Positions 44,169-55,116 of a DNA stretch of 64,000 nt are shown in pieces. The DNA lies in contig CAVQNU010000015.1 in NCBI GenBank assembly GCA_963714255.1, positions 124,001-188,000 on the forward strand, given 5' to 3'. The first letter of the stretch is position 1; each line of letters begins with the position of its first letter. The notes under the pieces were generated by a model. The model ran no database searches. It was not told where the DNA came from and saw only the letters and a program-made list of their open reading frames with translations. The DNA is from Rhodovastum sp963714255 (GTDB taxonomy: Bacteria; Pseudomonadota; Alphaproteobacteria; Acetobacterales; Acetobacteraceae). The position numbers and the translations under genes are program-made.

Positions 44169-45197
44169 TCACCCTGGCACGCCTTTGCTGGTCGAATACT
44201 CGAAATGCAGCGCCGTGTCCGGAAACACGATCGGGTGGATGGCATGCGCCGCCATCGCCGCCTCGGAGAAACCCTGCAGGATCAGCTTCAGCTTGCCCGG
44301 ATAGGACGCCACATCGCCGATGGCGAACACCCCGGGCACCGAGGTGGCGCAGGTGGCGGGCTCGACCTTCACATGGTGGCGCTCCAGCGCCAGACCCCAG
44401 CCGGCGATCGGGCCGAGATCCATCGACAGGCCGAAGAAGGGCAGCAGCACATCCGCCGCCAGCATGCGGGTGCCGCCCTCCAGGTCCGCCACTTCCACCG
44501 CCTCCAGCGCCCCGCCGGCGCCGTGCAGGGCGTGCAACTGGTAGGGGATCACCAGCTCCACCTCGCCGCGGCCGGCGGCATGGTCGAGCTGGGCGCCGCT
44601 TTCCGGGGCGGCGCGGAACTTGGCGCGGCGGTGCACCACCTGAATCGACGCCGCAATGCCACGCAATGCCAGCGCCCAGTCCACCGCCGAGTCGCCACCG
44701 CCGGCGATCACCACCCGCTTGCCGCGCAAATCCTCCCGGCGGCGCACGAAATATTGCACCGCGCCGGTGGTTTCATAGGCCGTAAGCCCCTCCAGCGGCG
44801 GGCGGTTGGGGCCGAAGGCGCCGGCGCCGGCGGCCAGCACCACGGCCTTGCAGCGCACCACGTCGCCATGATCGGTGCCGAGCGTGAACGCGCCGGGCGC
44901 CCCCTCCAACCGCTCCACCCGCCGCCCCAGCAGCCGGGCCGGGTGGAACGGTTCGATCTGGCGTTCGAGTTGCGCCACCAGCTCGCCCGCCTCGATGGCG
45001 GGGTGGGCGGGGATGTCGTAGATCGGCTTTTCAGGGTAGAGCGCGGTGCACTGCCCCCCCACTTCCGACAGCGCGTCGATCAGCACGCTGCCCAGCTTGA
45101 GCATCCCCAGCTCGAAGGCGGCGAACAGGCCCACGGGCCCGGCCCCCACGATGGCGACGTCGGTGGTGATTTGTTGCGGCAACGGAGTCTGTGTCAT
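44169..45197 (-). CDS. Ferredoxin-NADP reductase (thioredoxin-reductase-like)
   Basis: 342 residues starting MTQTPLPQQITTDVAIVGAG. Two dinucleotide-binding motifs are present (VAIVGAGPVGLFAAFELG and VVIAGGGDSAVDWAL), but the CxxC of thioredoxin reductase is absent, which fits the YumC-type ferredoxin/flavodoxin-NADP reductase. C-terminal VFAIGDVASYPGKLKLILQG binds FAD. Upstream codons in frame read antisense to tsaE and are not coding. Confidence 0.92.
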   Translation of the reverse strand: MTQTPLPQQITTDVAIVGAGPVGLFAAFELGMLKLGSVLIDALSEVGGQCTALYPEKPIYDIPAHPAIEAGELVAQLERQIEPFHPARLLGRRVERLEGAPGAFTLGTDHGDVVRCKAVVLAAGAGAFGPNRPPLEGLTAYETTGAVQYFVRRREDLRGKRVVIAGGGDSAVDWALALRGIAASIQVVHRRAKFRAAPESGAQLDHAAGRGEVELVIPYQLHALHGAGGALEAVEVADLEGGTRMLAADVLLPFFGLSMDLGPIAGWGLALERHHVKVEPATCATSVPGVFAIGDVASYPGKLKLILQGFSEAAMAAHAIHPIVFPDTALHFEYSTSKGVPG

Positions 45198-45276
45198 GGG
45201 CGGCACCCTACCCCGGCGCGCGGCCGAGGCAAGCGGGAGGTTGAGGCGGGGCGGCGGCGCGGCGCAGATTGCCGGC

Positions 45277-45768
45277 ATGCACGCTCCGCGCCCGTCCGAG
45301 TCCGAAGCCTGCCTGCGCCGCGACCTGCCCGATCTGGCCGCGACCGAGGCGCTGGCCGCCCGACTCGCGGCGCTGGCGCGGCCGGGCGACGTTATTCTGC
45401 TCGACGGCCCGTTCGGCGCCGGCAAGACCGCCTTCGCGCGCGCTTTCCTGCGCGCCGCCAGCTTCGATCCGGCGCTGGAAGTGCCCAGCCCGAGCTTCAC
45501 CCTTGTCCAGAGCTACGACACGAATCGAGGGCCTGTGCATCATTTTGACCTGTGGCGGCTCGACGGGCCGGCGGCGCTGGCCGAGCTGGGCTGGGACGAG
45601 GCGTGCGCCGATATCGTGCTGGCCGAGTGGCCGCAGCGCCTGGGCGCGCTGCGCCCGCCCGAGGCGCTGACGCTGCGCCTGGAGTTGCTGGCGGGTGATG
45701 CGCGGCGCGCCCTGCTGACCGGCTGGCCCGACCGGCTGGCGTCGCTGCGCAAGGAGGCCGAGTCGTGA
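45277..45768 (+). CDS. tsaE: tRNA t6A synthesis ATPase
   Basis: Component of the TsaBDE complex that installs threonylcarbamoyl on A37 of tRNAs. 163 residues; Walker A GPFGAGKT at 44-51, then VPSPSFTLVQSY and HHFDLWRL, all conserved. Overlaps murU by four bases (GTGA). Confidence 0.93.
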   Translation: MHAPRPSESEACLRRDLPDLAATEALAARLAALARPGDVILLDGPFGAGKTAFARAFLRAASFDPALEVPSPSFTLVQSYDTNRGPVHHFDLWRLDGPAALAELGWDEACADIVLAEWPQRLGALRPPEALTLRLELLAGDARRALLTGWPDRLASLRKEAES

Positions 45769-46496
45769 CCCGCCCACATGCCGCTATGCTGCTGGCCGCC
45801 GGCCTTGGCACCCGCATGCGCCCGCTAAGCGAGGCGATCGCCAAGCCGCTGCTGCCTTTGGGCGGGCGTCCTTTGCTCGACCACGCGCTCGACCGGCTGG
45901 CCGCGTCCGGGGTGGAGACGGTGGCGGTGAACGCACACTGGCAGGCCGCGCAGATCGCGGCGCACCTGGCCGCACGCACCGCCCCACCGCGTTGCGTGCT
46001 GCGTCCCGAAGCCGCGCTGCTGGACACCGGCGGCGGCGTGCGGGCGGCGCTGGAGGTGCTTGGCGCCGATCCGTTCTTCGTGGTCAACGGCGATTCCTTC
46101 TGGCTGGACGGCCCGACCCCGGCGCTCGACCGCCTCGCCGCCGCCTGGGACACGGCCACCGCGGACGCGGTGCTGCTGGTGCACCGCACCTTCCAGACCC
46201 AGGCGGAGACCGGCCCCGGTGATTTCGCCCTGGACAAATGGGGCTTCGTCCGCCGCCGCGGCGACCGCGAAATCGTGCCCTACATCTATGCCGGCATTCA
46301 GCTCATGGCGCCGGGCTTGCTGGCGGACGCGCCGGACGGGGCGTTTTCCATGAACCTGATCTGGGACCGCGCCATCGCCGCCGGCCGCCTGCGCGCCGTG
46401 GTGCATGACGGGCTGTGGTTCCATTTGTCCACCCCGGCCGACCTCGCCGCCGCCGAATCGACCCTTTGCGCCCAGGCCACCGGCGACAGCCGATGA
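45765..46496 (+). CDS. murU: Nucleotidyltransferase, MurU-like
   Basis: Probable N-acetylmuramate 1-phosphate uridylyltransferase of the cell-wall recycling route that bypasses MurA. 243 residues from GTG; signature LLAAGLGTRMRPLSEAIAKP near residue 9 and FFVVNGDSFWLDGP with the metal-binding Asp. The tsaE-murU-addB order is common in alphaproteobacteria. No amgK kinase gene (its usual partner) is found in the window, so the name is by family. Confidence 0.82.
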   Translation: MTRPHAAMLLAAGLGTRMRPLSEAIAKPLLPLGGRPLLDHALDRLAASGVETVAVNAHWQAAQIAAHLAARTAPPRCVLRPEAALLDTGGGVRAALEVLGADPFFVVNGDSFWLDGPTPALDRLAAAWDTATADAVLLVHRTFQTQAETGPGDFALDKWGFVRRRGDREIVPYIYAGIQLMAPGLLADAPDGAFSMNLIWDRAIAAGRLRAVVHDGLWFHLSTPADLAAAESTLCAQATGDSR

Positions 46497-49422
46497 GGCT
46501 GGCGACCATCCCGGCGCAGGTGCCGTTCCTCGACACGCTGGCTTCGCGATGGCTGGACGAACACGGCGCCGATAGATTGGCGCGCGGGCTCATTCTGCTG
46601 CCGACGCGCCGCGCCGCCCGCGCGTTGGCCGAGGCGTTCCTGCGTGCCGGCGGCGGGCGGCCGATGCTGCTGCCGCGCATCGCTTCGCTCGGCGCGCCGG
46701 ATGAGGCGCCGCTGGCGCTGGCGGGCGCGCTGGCGCTGCCGCCGCCGGTCGACGCGCAGGAGCGGCTGGGCGCGCTGGCAGCCCTGGTGATGAAACTGCC
46801 GGCGTCCCTCGGCGGCGCCGGCACGGCCGACCGGGCTTTGCTTCTCGCGCGCGAACTCGCCGCCCTGATGGACGAGGCCGAGCGCGCCGAAATTGATCTT
46901 CCCGATGCCTTGAAGCAGGCAGCCGACGCCGCCTATGCCGAGCACTGGCAGGCCACGCTGCGCTTCCTTGAGATCGTCACCCATGCCTGGCCGGATTTTC
47001 TCGCCGCCAACGGCTTGATGAACCCGGCTGCGCGGCAGGTGGCCCTGCTGCACGCCCAGGCGCGGGCGTGGCAGGACACCCCGCCCGAGGAGCCGGTCTG
47101 GGTGGCCGGCACCACCGCCGGCATTCCCGCCGTCGCCGCCTTGCTGCGCGTGGTGGCCCGGCTGCCGCGCGGCCAGATCGTGCTGCCCGGGCTCGACCTC
47201 GATCTCGCCGAGGCGGCCTGGGAGGCGGCGGAGGCGTCGCATCCGCAGGCCGGGCTGAAACATCTGCTGGCCGGGCTGGGCGCCACGCGCGGCGATGTGG
47301 TGCGCTGGGACGGGACGTCCGTTGCGCCGTCCGGACGGGTGACCACACTGGCGCAGGCGCTGCTGCCGGCAAGCGCGCTGTCCGCCTGGCGCGATCCCGG
47401 CCCGGTGGAGATCAATCGCCTGTCCCGCCTGGAGGCGGCGGATGAACAGGAGGAGGCGGTGGCGATCGCGCTCATCCTGCGCGAGGCGCTGGAAAAACCC
47501 GGCACGCGGGCGGCGCTGGTCACGCCGGACCGGGTGCTGGCCGGCCGGGTGTCGGCCGAGCTGCTGCGCTGGGGCGTGGTGGCCGATGACAGCGCCGGCG
47601 AGAAACTCGCCGACTCGCCGCAAGCGGTGTTCCTGCGCCTGCTGGCCGAGGCGGTGGCCGCGCGGCTCGCGCCGGTGGCGCTGCTGGCGCTGCTGAAGCA
47701 CCCGCTGGCGGCGGCCGGAGGGTCGCAGGCGCTGTGCCGTGCGGCGGCGCGCGACCTGGAAAAGACAGCGCTCAGGGGTCCCAAGCCGGCGCCGGGTCTG
47801 GCCGGATTGCGGGTCCGGGCCGAAGCGGCGTCGCCGGCGGCGCGGGACCTGCTGGATGCGCTGGAATCCTGCCTGGAACCGCTGCTGCGGGTTCAGGCGG
47901 CGGTCAGCATCGCGCCGGATGCGCTGGTGTCCGCTCTGATCGAAGCGGCCGAGGCGCTGGCGACCACCGACACCACGCCCGGCCCCGCCCTGCTCTGGGC
48001 GCAGGAGGAGGGCGAGGCGCTGGCACTGCTGCTCGCCGGCGCCCGCCCGGCGCTGCGCCACCTGCCGGACCAGAACCCGTCAGTGCTGCCCGGCCTGCTC
48101 GACGCGTTGCTGGAAGGGGCGGTGGTGCGCAGCCGTCGCGCCCTGCGCGGCCGCGAAGGCAGCGAGCACCCGCGCGTGTTCATCTGGGGCCTGCTGGAAG
48201 CGCGGCTGCAATCGGCCGAGATGATGGTGCTGGGCGGTCTGGTGGAAGGCGTCTGGCCGCCTCCACCGATCCCGGCCCGTGGATGAGCCGGCCGATGCGC
48301 GCCCGCGCCGGGTTGCCCGGCACCGAAGACATCGTCGGCCAGGCCGCGCATGATTTCTTCATGTCCGTCTGCGCCGCGCCGGCGGTGGTGCTCTCCTGCC
48401 CGCGCCGGCGCGACGGCGCCCCGGCGGTGCCGGCCCGCTGGCTGACCCGCATCGACGCCTTTCTGCGCGGCCGGGAGCGCGCGCTGGCGCGCCATCCCGC
48501 CGCCGCCTGGGCCGGGCTGCTCGACCAGCCCGCCGGCCCGCCCGCGCCCGTCCGTCCGCCCGCGCCGCGCCCGCCGGTGGCGCTGCGCCCGCGCCGGCTG
48601 AGCGTCACCGCGATCGAAACCTGGCTGGCCGACCCCTATGCCATTCACGCCCGCTATATCCTTCGCCTGGAGGCCCTGAAGCCGCTGGAGGAGGCGACCG
48701 ACGCGGCGGATTACGGCGCGCTGGTGCACAAGGGCATGCAGCATTTCCTCGAAGATGTCGGCGCCACCTGGCCGCCGGACGGGCCCGCGCGCCTGTGCCG
48801 CGCCATGGAACGGGCGCTGGCGGAGGCCGGATTGCGCCAGGCCCTGCAGGAATGGTGGCGCCCGCGCCTGTTGCGCATCGCCGCCTGGGTCGCGCACCGC
48901 GAGCGCGAACGCCGCCACGCCATGCCAAGCCTCATCCGCGGCGAGGTAAAGGGCGAATGGTCCCTGAACGTGCCGCGCGGGTTTCTGCTGGTCGGCCGGG
49001 CCGACCGGATCGAGCGCCGCGCCGATGGCAGGCTCGCCATCCTCGACTACAAGACCGGCCTGCCGCCGTCTGATAAGGAGGTCGAGGCCGGGTTCCGCCC
49101 GCAGCTGCCGCTGGAAGCGGCCATGGCCGAGGCCGGCGCCTTCGGCCCGGAGCTGACCGGCGAGACGGCCGAACTGGTCTACTGGCACCTCACCGGCGGT
49201 TTCATCCCCGGCGAGGAACGCAGCATCCTGCGCGCCGACGCGGCCCGCATCGCCGCCGCGGTCGCGACCGCCAGGGAGAAACTGGCCGAACTCGTCACCG
49301 CGTTCGACGACCCAGGCCGTCCCTATCTGTCGCAGCCGCATCCCGGCCAGGTGCCGCGGTTTTCCGACTATGCGCACCTCGCCCGTGTGGCCGAATGGGA
49401 CCTGTCGGGAGACGGTGCATGA
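46493..49422 (+). pseudogene. addB: Helicase/exonuclease AddB, frameshifted as read
   Basis: AddB partners AddA in processing double-strand breaks. The first frame runs from MRLATIPAQVPFLDTLASRW at 46493 to about 48262 (MMVLGGLVEGVWPP), then stops at 48286; the second continues with DPGPWMSRPMRARAGLPGTE to 49422. One extra C in GCCGCCTCC near 48260 would restore a single frame of about 977 residues, normal for alphaproteobacterial AddB. The nuclease motif ILDYKTGLPPS is intact. Loss could be real or a homopolymer read error. Confidence 0.88.
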
Positions 49423-52400
49423 CCACCGCGGCGCGGCGGATTGCGGTGAAGGCGCAGTTGGAGGCCTCCGACCCGGCGGTGTCGGCCTTCGTTTCCGCTT
49501 CGGCCGGCTCGGGCAAGACCAAGCTGCTGACCGACCGGCTGCTGCGGCTGATGCTGAGCGGCGAGAATCCGGCGCGCATCCAGTGCCTGACCTTTACCAA
49601 GGCCGCCGCCGCCGAAATGGCGGTGCGGCTGCAACGCCGGCTCGGCTCCTGGGTGACGCTGGCGGATGCGGCGCTGCAAGCCGAGCTTCTCGCCCTGTCG
49701 GTGACGCCCGATGCGGAGACCCTGGCAAAAGCGCGGGCTTTGTTTGCCGAAGTGCTCGATCTGCCGGGCGGCATGCGCATCGGCACCATCCACGCCTTCT
49801 GCCAGTCGTTGCTGCGCCGCTTTCCGGTCGAGGCGGCCCTGTCGCCGCATTTCCGCCTGCTGGACGACATCGACGCCGAGATGGCGTGGCGCGAATCGCG
49901 GGAGGCCATGCTGGAGGGGGCGCATACCGAAGCCAGCCGCGCCGCCCTGACGGCGTTGGCCGGGCTGGCTTCCGCCGATCAGTTCGGCCTTCTGGTGCAG
50001 GAGTTGCAGCAGGACCGCGACCGGCTTGACGCGCTGCTGGCGCTCGACCCAGAACGACGTCGCCGCGGCGCAGCGCCGCGTGCTGGGCGTGACCGGCGAC
50101 GAGGCGGCGATGATCGGGGCGGCGTGCCGGTGGAACGTGGCACCGCTGCGCGCGGCGCTGGAGGTGGTCGCCGCCAAGGGCGCGGCGACCTGCGCCGAAA
50201 AGGCGCGGTTCCTGCTTGAGTGGTTGTCCGGCCCGGCGGCCGAGCGAGCGTCGCAATGGAGCGCCTGGCGCCTTGCTTTTCTGTTGGACGACGGCTCGCC
50301 CCGCGGCCCGACGACGCTGGTGAACAAAAAACTGGCCGAGCAGCGCCCGGAGCTGGCCGAGGCGTTGCTTGGCTGAACAGCAACGCGTGCTGGCGGTGGA
50401 AGATGGTTGCCGGGCGGCGCGGGCGGCGGCGGCCTCGGCCGCGTTGGCGCGCCTGGCCTTCCCCGTGGCGCGCGCCTACGCCGCAACCAAGCAGGCGGCG
50501 GATAAGCTCGACTACGACGATCTGATCGGCCGCACCGGGCGGCTGCTGGTCGATCCCGGCGCGGCCTGGGTGCTGTACAAGCTGGATGGCGGGCTCGACC
50601 ACCTGCTGCTGGACGAGGTGCAGGACACCGCCCCGGCGCAATGGACCATCGCCGGCCGGCTGACCGAGGAATTTTTCGCGGGCGAAAGCGCGCACCGGAC
50701 GGTGTTCGCGGTCGGCGACCGCAAGCAGTCGATCTATTCGTTCCAGGGCGCCGACCCCGACGCGTTCGAGACCTGGCGCGGCGTTCTCAGCCGGCGCGTC
50801 GCCGATGCCGGGCAGGAATGGCGCGATGTCGGCCTGACCGTGTCGTTTCGCTCCGTCGTCCCCGTGCTGACGCTGGTGGACACCGTGTTCGCCGATGCGG
50901 CGGCGGCGCAGGGGGTGATGGCGCCGGGGGCGCTCGCGCATATCGCCGACCGCGCCGGGCATGCCGGGTCGGTGGACCTCTGGCCGCTGGCGCCGCCGCC
51001 GGAGGAAGCGCCGGCCGAGCCCTGGACGGTGCCGGAGCGCAATCTCGGCTCGATCAGCGCGCCGCAGCGCCTGGCCGAGGCGCTGGCCGGCTGGATTGCC
51101 GGCGAAACCGCCGGCGCCACCAGGCTGGAAAGCCGCGGCCGGGCGCTGCGGCCGGGCGACGTGCTGGTGCTCGTGCGCCGTCGCAATGAATTTGCCCGCG
51201 CCCTGGTACGTGCCCTGAAGGCCCGCAAAGTGCCGGTGGCCGGGCTGGACCGGCTGGTGCTGACCGACCAGCCGGCGGTCGCCGACCTGCTGGCGCTGTG
51301 CGACGTGCTGGTGCTGCCCGAGGATGACCTGCAACTCGCCTGCGTGCTGACCAGCCCGCTCGGCGGCTTGTCCGACGACAGCCTGATGGACCTGGCGGTC
51401 GGGCGGAAGGGCGCGCTCTGGGCCGCTTTGCGCGCGCGCGCCCATGAGCGGGCGGATTGGCGCGCGGCGCATGGTTTCATCGCCGCGCTGCTGGGCCGGG
51501 TGGACTATGCCTCGCCGCACGCGCTGCTGGTGGAGGCGCTCGGCCGGCTGGGCGGGCGGGCGCGGCTGCTGGCACGACTCGGGCCCGACGCAGCCGAACC
51601 GATCGACGAGTTGCTGGGGGCCGCGCTGACGCACGCGCGCACCCACCAGCCGGCGTTGCAGGCGTTCCTGCACTGGCTGCGCCTGTCCGGCGCCGAGGTG
51701 AAGCGCGAGGCCGAGGGGGTCGGCGGTTCGGTGCGCATCATGACGGTGCACGGTGCGAAAGGGTTGCAAGCGCCGCTGGTCATTCTGCCCGACACCACCG
51801 CTCTGCCGCCCGATGACGGGCCGCTGATTTGGGCGCCCGATCCGGGCGGCGGGCCGGATGTGCCGGTCTGGTCACCCCGGAAGGAACTCCGCTGCACCGC
51901 CTCCGATGCGTTGCGTGAGGCGGCGGCGCAGCGGCGGCGGGAGGAGCATAACCGGCTGCTCTACGTGGCGCTCACGCGTGCGGAGGACCGTCTGGTCGTG
52001 TGCGGCTGGCAGCCGGGCCGGGCGCTGCCGGAGGGGAGCTGGTACGAGTTGCTTGCAAGCGGGTTTTCCCGCCTGGGCGCATCGGCGGTGGCCTCGCCCT
52101 TGCCGTGGGAAGGCGCGGTGCTGCGCTACGCCTGTGCTCAGACCCGTCCGCCCGAACCGGAGCCGGCCGGGGCTTGGGTGGGCGGTGAGGCCATTTTGCC
52201 GGCCTGGGCCGGGCATGCGCCGGACTGGACCCCGGCGCCGCCGCCGCACGAAAAGGTGCCGCCCTCGCCGCTGGCGCCGAGCCGGCCCGAGGGTGCCGAC
52301 CTCGGCCCGGTGCCGCAGGCGGCGAGTCCGTTGGCCTCGCGCGACCTCAGCGGGGCGAGGTTTCAGCGCGGCCAGATGGCGCACGCCCTGCTGCAGCATC

Positions 52401-52852
52401 TGCCCATCCTGCCCAGGGGGGAGCGCCTTGCGGCGGCGCTGCATTGGCTGGCGCGGCCTGGCAGCGCCATCGCCGACCCGGAAACGCTGGCCGATCAGGT
52501 GATGTCGGTGCTGGACCACCCCGAACTCGCGCCGCTGTTCGGCCCGGAGGGGCGCGCCGAGGTGCCGCTCACCGGTGTGGTCGGTGGTGCCGTGGTGGGC
52601 GGACTGGTGGACCGGCTGGCGGTACTCCCCGACCGGGTTCTGGTGGCCGACTACAAAACCAACCGCCGCCCGCCCGCCCGCGCCGAGGACGTTCCGGTGC
52701 TGTATCTGCGCCAGATGGCGGCCTATCGCGACGTGCTGCGTGGCGCCCTGCCCGGACGGGCGGTGCTATGTGCCCTGGTCTGGACCGAGGCTGCGCTGGT
52801 GATGCCTCTTCCCGACTCCCTGCTGGACGGGCATGCTCCCGGCGCAGGTTGA
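49419..52852 (+). pseudogene. addA: Helicase/nuclease AddA, two frameshifts as read
   Basis: UvrD-like helicase with a C-terminal RecB-type nuclease. Start MTTAARRIAVKAQLEASDPA overlaps addB by ATGA. Walker A SASAGSGKTKLLTDR and Walker B LLLDEVQDTAPAQW are intact; the nuclease end has VLVADYKTNRRPP. Frame changes occur near 50050 (GACCCAG where GACCAG gives LDQNDVAAAQRRVLG) and near 50369 (GCTTGGC where GCTGGC gives LLAEQQRVLAVED); each is one extra base. Corrected length is about 1,143 residues, normal for the family. Confidence 0.88.
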
Positions 52853-52903
52853 CCCGGGGTGCGGGGTCCTTACGTGTTCGCAAAGCCATAAGGGGCCGAG
52901 TTC

Positions 52904-53233
52904 ATGAGCGAGAATACCAAGGCCGTGACCGACGACAGTTTTCAGACCGATGTGCTGGGCGCGAAGGGCGCGGTGCTGGTCGATTTCTGGGCCGAATGGT
53001 GCGGGCCGTGCAAGGCGATCGCGCCGGCGCTGGAGGAAATTGCCACCGAGTTTGCCGGCCGCCTGACCGTTGCGAAGGTGAACATCGACGACAATCCCTC
53101 GACGCCGAACAATTATGCCGTCCGCGGCATCCCGACGCTGATCCTGTTCAAGGACGGTCATCCGGTCAGTCAGAAGGTCGGTGCCGCCCCCAAGAGCGTG
53201 TTGAAGCAGTGGGTCGAAAACGCCCTGGGGTAA
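52904..53233 (+). CDS. trxA: Thioredoxin
   Basis: Cytosolic disulfide reductant. 109 residues with active site WCGPC at 32-36 and the cis-Pro segment RGIPTLILFKDG. It follows addA by 51 bases, a common alphaproteobacterial order. A strong terminator follows. Confidence 0.97.
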   Translation: MSENTKAVTDDSFQTDVLGAKGAVLVDFWAEWCGPCKAIAPALEEIATEFAGRLTVAKVNIDDNPSTPNNYAVRGIPTLILFKDGHPVSQKVGAAPKSVLKQWVENALG

Positions 53234-53252
53234 AATTCTAAAGGAATGGGGT

Positions 53253-53308
53253 GCAGGGGGCCACCGCCCCCTGCCGGGTCCAGGGCAGAGCCCTGGCCTT
53301 TCTTTTTT
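53253..53308 (+). terminator. Tandem hairpins and T-tract after trxA (element N)
   Basis: A 9-bp hairpin (GCAGGGGGC/GCCCCCTGC, 53253-53274) is followed by CCAGGGC-AGA-GCCCTGG at 53280-53296 and CCTTTCTTTTTT. This is a textbook intrinsic terminator made from the repeat family. Its T-tract contains the stop codon of the facing small gene. Confidence 0.85.
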
Positions 53309-53477
53309 ACAGCCGAACCCCTCCCTGATCCGCCTCGGCAGCACGAACGTCGCTCCCCGGGATGCGTGCATATTGTGCACGGTATGTGTCAGCGTCGTCG
53401 GGTTTTTTGCCGCCGGCGTCGAGGTAGTATTCGATCAGCATCTGTTCGTAGTCGTCTTCGTGATGGTAGCGGGCCAT
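53307..53477 (-). CDS. Small hypothetical protein, 56 residues
   Basis: Starts MARYHHEDDYEQMLIEYYLD, preceded by GAGGA five bases before the ATG. The first half is acidic and Tyr-rich, the second polar; there is no membrane segment or signal. The longer frame to 53582 has no better start. I do not recognise the family. It ends inside the T-tract of the trxA terminator. Confidence 0.55.
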   Translation of the reverse strand: MARYHHEDDYEQMLIEYYLDAGGKKPDDADTYRAQYARIPGSDVRAAEADQGGVRL

Positions 53478-53594
53478 GGTTGTCCTCGCCTGGGTGCAGT
53501 GCGCATGCGGCACTGACTGTAACGCAGTGTAAGCGCAAAATCTCAATAATTCGTGAACAATCCGCCGGTCTGAAATCACCACGCCGGTGCCGGG

Positions 53595-54884
53595 TCAGGC
53601 GATGTCGGTGCCGTCCGCCTTCAGCACCTCACCGGCGAGATAGAGGCTGCCGCAGACCAGCACGCGGGCGGGCGCACCGTTCCGCGGTATGGCGGCGAGC
53701 GCCTCGGCCACGGTCGGGCCGGGCCGGGCGGCGCCGCCGGAGGCCGCGATGATGTCGGCCACCGGCATGGCGAGGTGCTGGCCGGGTTCCGCCACCGCCC
53801 AGACGAACTCGGCATAGGGCAGCAGCGGGCACAGGAAATCAGTCGAATCCTTGCCCGTCTTCATGCCCACGATCAGATGCGTCGCTTGGTTCGATGTGGC
53901 CAGATGGCCCGCGAGCGCCAAGCCTGCATCCGGGTTGTGGCCGCCGTCGAGCCAGAGCTCCCAGCCGGGCGGTAACCTGGCGGCCAACCTGCCGTGCAGG
54001 CGCTGCAGCCGGGCGGGCCAGGTGGCAGCGGCGACGCCGCGGGCGATCGCGGCGTCGGGCAGGCGCAGCCCGGCCCGCACGGCGGCGACGGCGATGCCGG
54101 CATTGTCGATCTGGTGGGGTCCCGGCAGGGCAGGCGGCGGCAAAGACAGCGCGCCGGCGGCATCGGCATAGACCAGCCCGGCTTTGGTGCGGATGATGGT
54201 CCAGTCGCGGCCGCGTTCAAGCAGCCGCGCGCCGGCCCGCGCCGCCTCGGCGCGCAAAACGGCGCGCACCGCCGTGTCCTGCAGGCCGGTCGCCACCGCC
54301 ACGCCCGGTTTCATGATCCCGGCTTTCTCGCCGGCGATGGCGGCGAGCGAAGTGCCAAGAAAATCACGGTGGTCCATCGAGACCGAGGTGATCGCGGCGG
54401 CGGCGGGCGGCGGGATGACGTTGGTCGCGTCGTAACGGCCGCCCAGCCCCACCTCCAGCACCACCAGTTCGGCCGGCACCCGGGCGAACAGCAGGAACGC
54501 GGTGGCGGTCAGCAGCTCGAACACGGTGATCGGCGCGCCGTCATTGGCCCGTTCGGCTTCGTCGAGCGCGGCGGCCAGCGTGTCGTCGTCGATGATGCGC
54601 CCGGCCAGGCGGATGCGCTCGTTGAAGCGCACGAGATGCGGCGAGGTGAACACGTGCACGCGCCCGCCCGCCGCTTCGCCGATGGCGCGCAGGAAGGCGC
54701 AGGTGCTGCCCTTGCCGTTGGTGCCGGCCACATGCACCACCGGCGGCAGACGACGCTCGGGGTGGTCGAGCTTTTCCAGCAGCGCCTGCAGCCGGCCCAG
54801 ACTGAGGTCGATCAGCCGCGGATGCAGCGCATGCAGCCGCTGCACCACAGCGGCGAAGCGGCCTTGTGGCGGGTTGTCGCTCAT
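53595..54884 (-). CDS. folC: Folylpolyglutamate/dihydrofolate synthase
   Basis: Adds glutamates to folates and makes dihydrofolate. 429 residues; P-loop GTNGKGST at 54-61, Mur-ligase-type centre with SMDHRDFLGTSLAAIAGEKA, and LWLDGGHNPDAG. It is the last gene of a trpB-trpA-accD-folC run on the minus strand, separated from accD by element E. Confidence 0.95.
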   Translation of the reverse strand: MSDNPPQGRFAAVVQRLHALHPRLIDLSLGRLQALLEKLDHPERRLPPVVHVAGTNGKGSTCAFLRAIGEAAGGRVHVFTSPHLVRFNERIRLAGRIIDDDTLAAALDEAERANDGAPITVFELLTATAFLLFARVPAELVVLEVGLGGRYDATNVIPPPAAAAITSVSMDHRDFLGTSLAAIAGEKAGIMKPGVAVATGLQDTAVRAVLRAEAARAGARLLERGRDWTIIRTKAGLVYADAAGALSLPPPALPGPHQIDNAGIAVAAVRAGLRLPDAAIARGVAAATWPARLQRLHGRLAARLPPGWELWLDGGHNPDAGLALAGHLATSNQATHLIVGMKTGKDSTDFLCPLLPYAEFVWAVAEPGQHLAMPVADIIAASGGAARPGPTVAEALAAIPRNGAPARVLVCGSLYLAGEVLKADGTDIA

Positions 54885-54885
54885 G

Positions 54886-55112
54886 GAAGGAAGGCCAGGG
54901 CTCTGCCCTGGACCCGCGTCGCGCGCAGCGCGCCTTCGGCGCGACGGGCAGTGGCCCCTTGGAACCCATTACTTTTTAGACAGGTGTTATTCCTGGGGGG
55001 TGAGGCTGTGAACCGGCTCACCGCCTCACCCCCCAGGAATAACACCTGTCTAAAGTAGCGGGTCCAGGGCCATGCCCCTGGCGGGTCCAGGGCAGAGCCC
55101 TGGCCTTCCTTC
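54886..55112. repeat. Palindromic element E (full core)
   Basis: Core centred at 55014/55015 (AACCGG). The variable block TTATTCCTGGGGGG (54987-55000) matches its partner (55029-55042) at 14 of 14. The block before it reads CAGGTG where other copies read CAGTTG, and the opposite arm has CACCTG, a complementary change. The left arm carries an additional GCGTCGCGCGCAGCGCGCCT segment in place of the CCAAGG hairpin's first half. It lies between accD and folC. Confidence 0.9.
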
Positions 55113-55116
55113 CATG

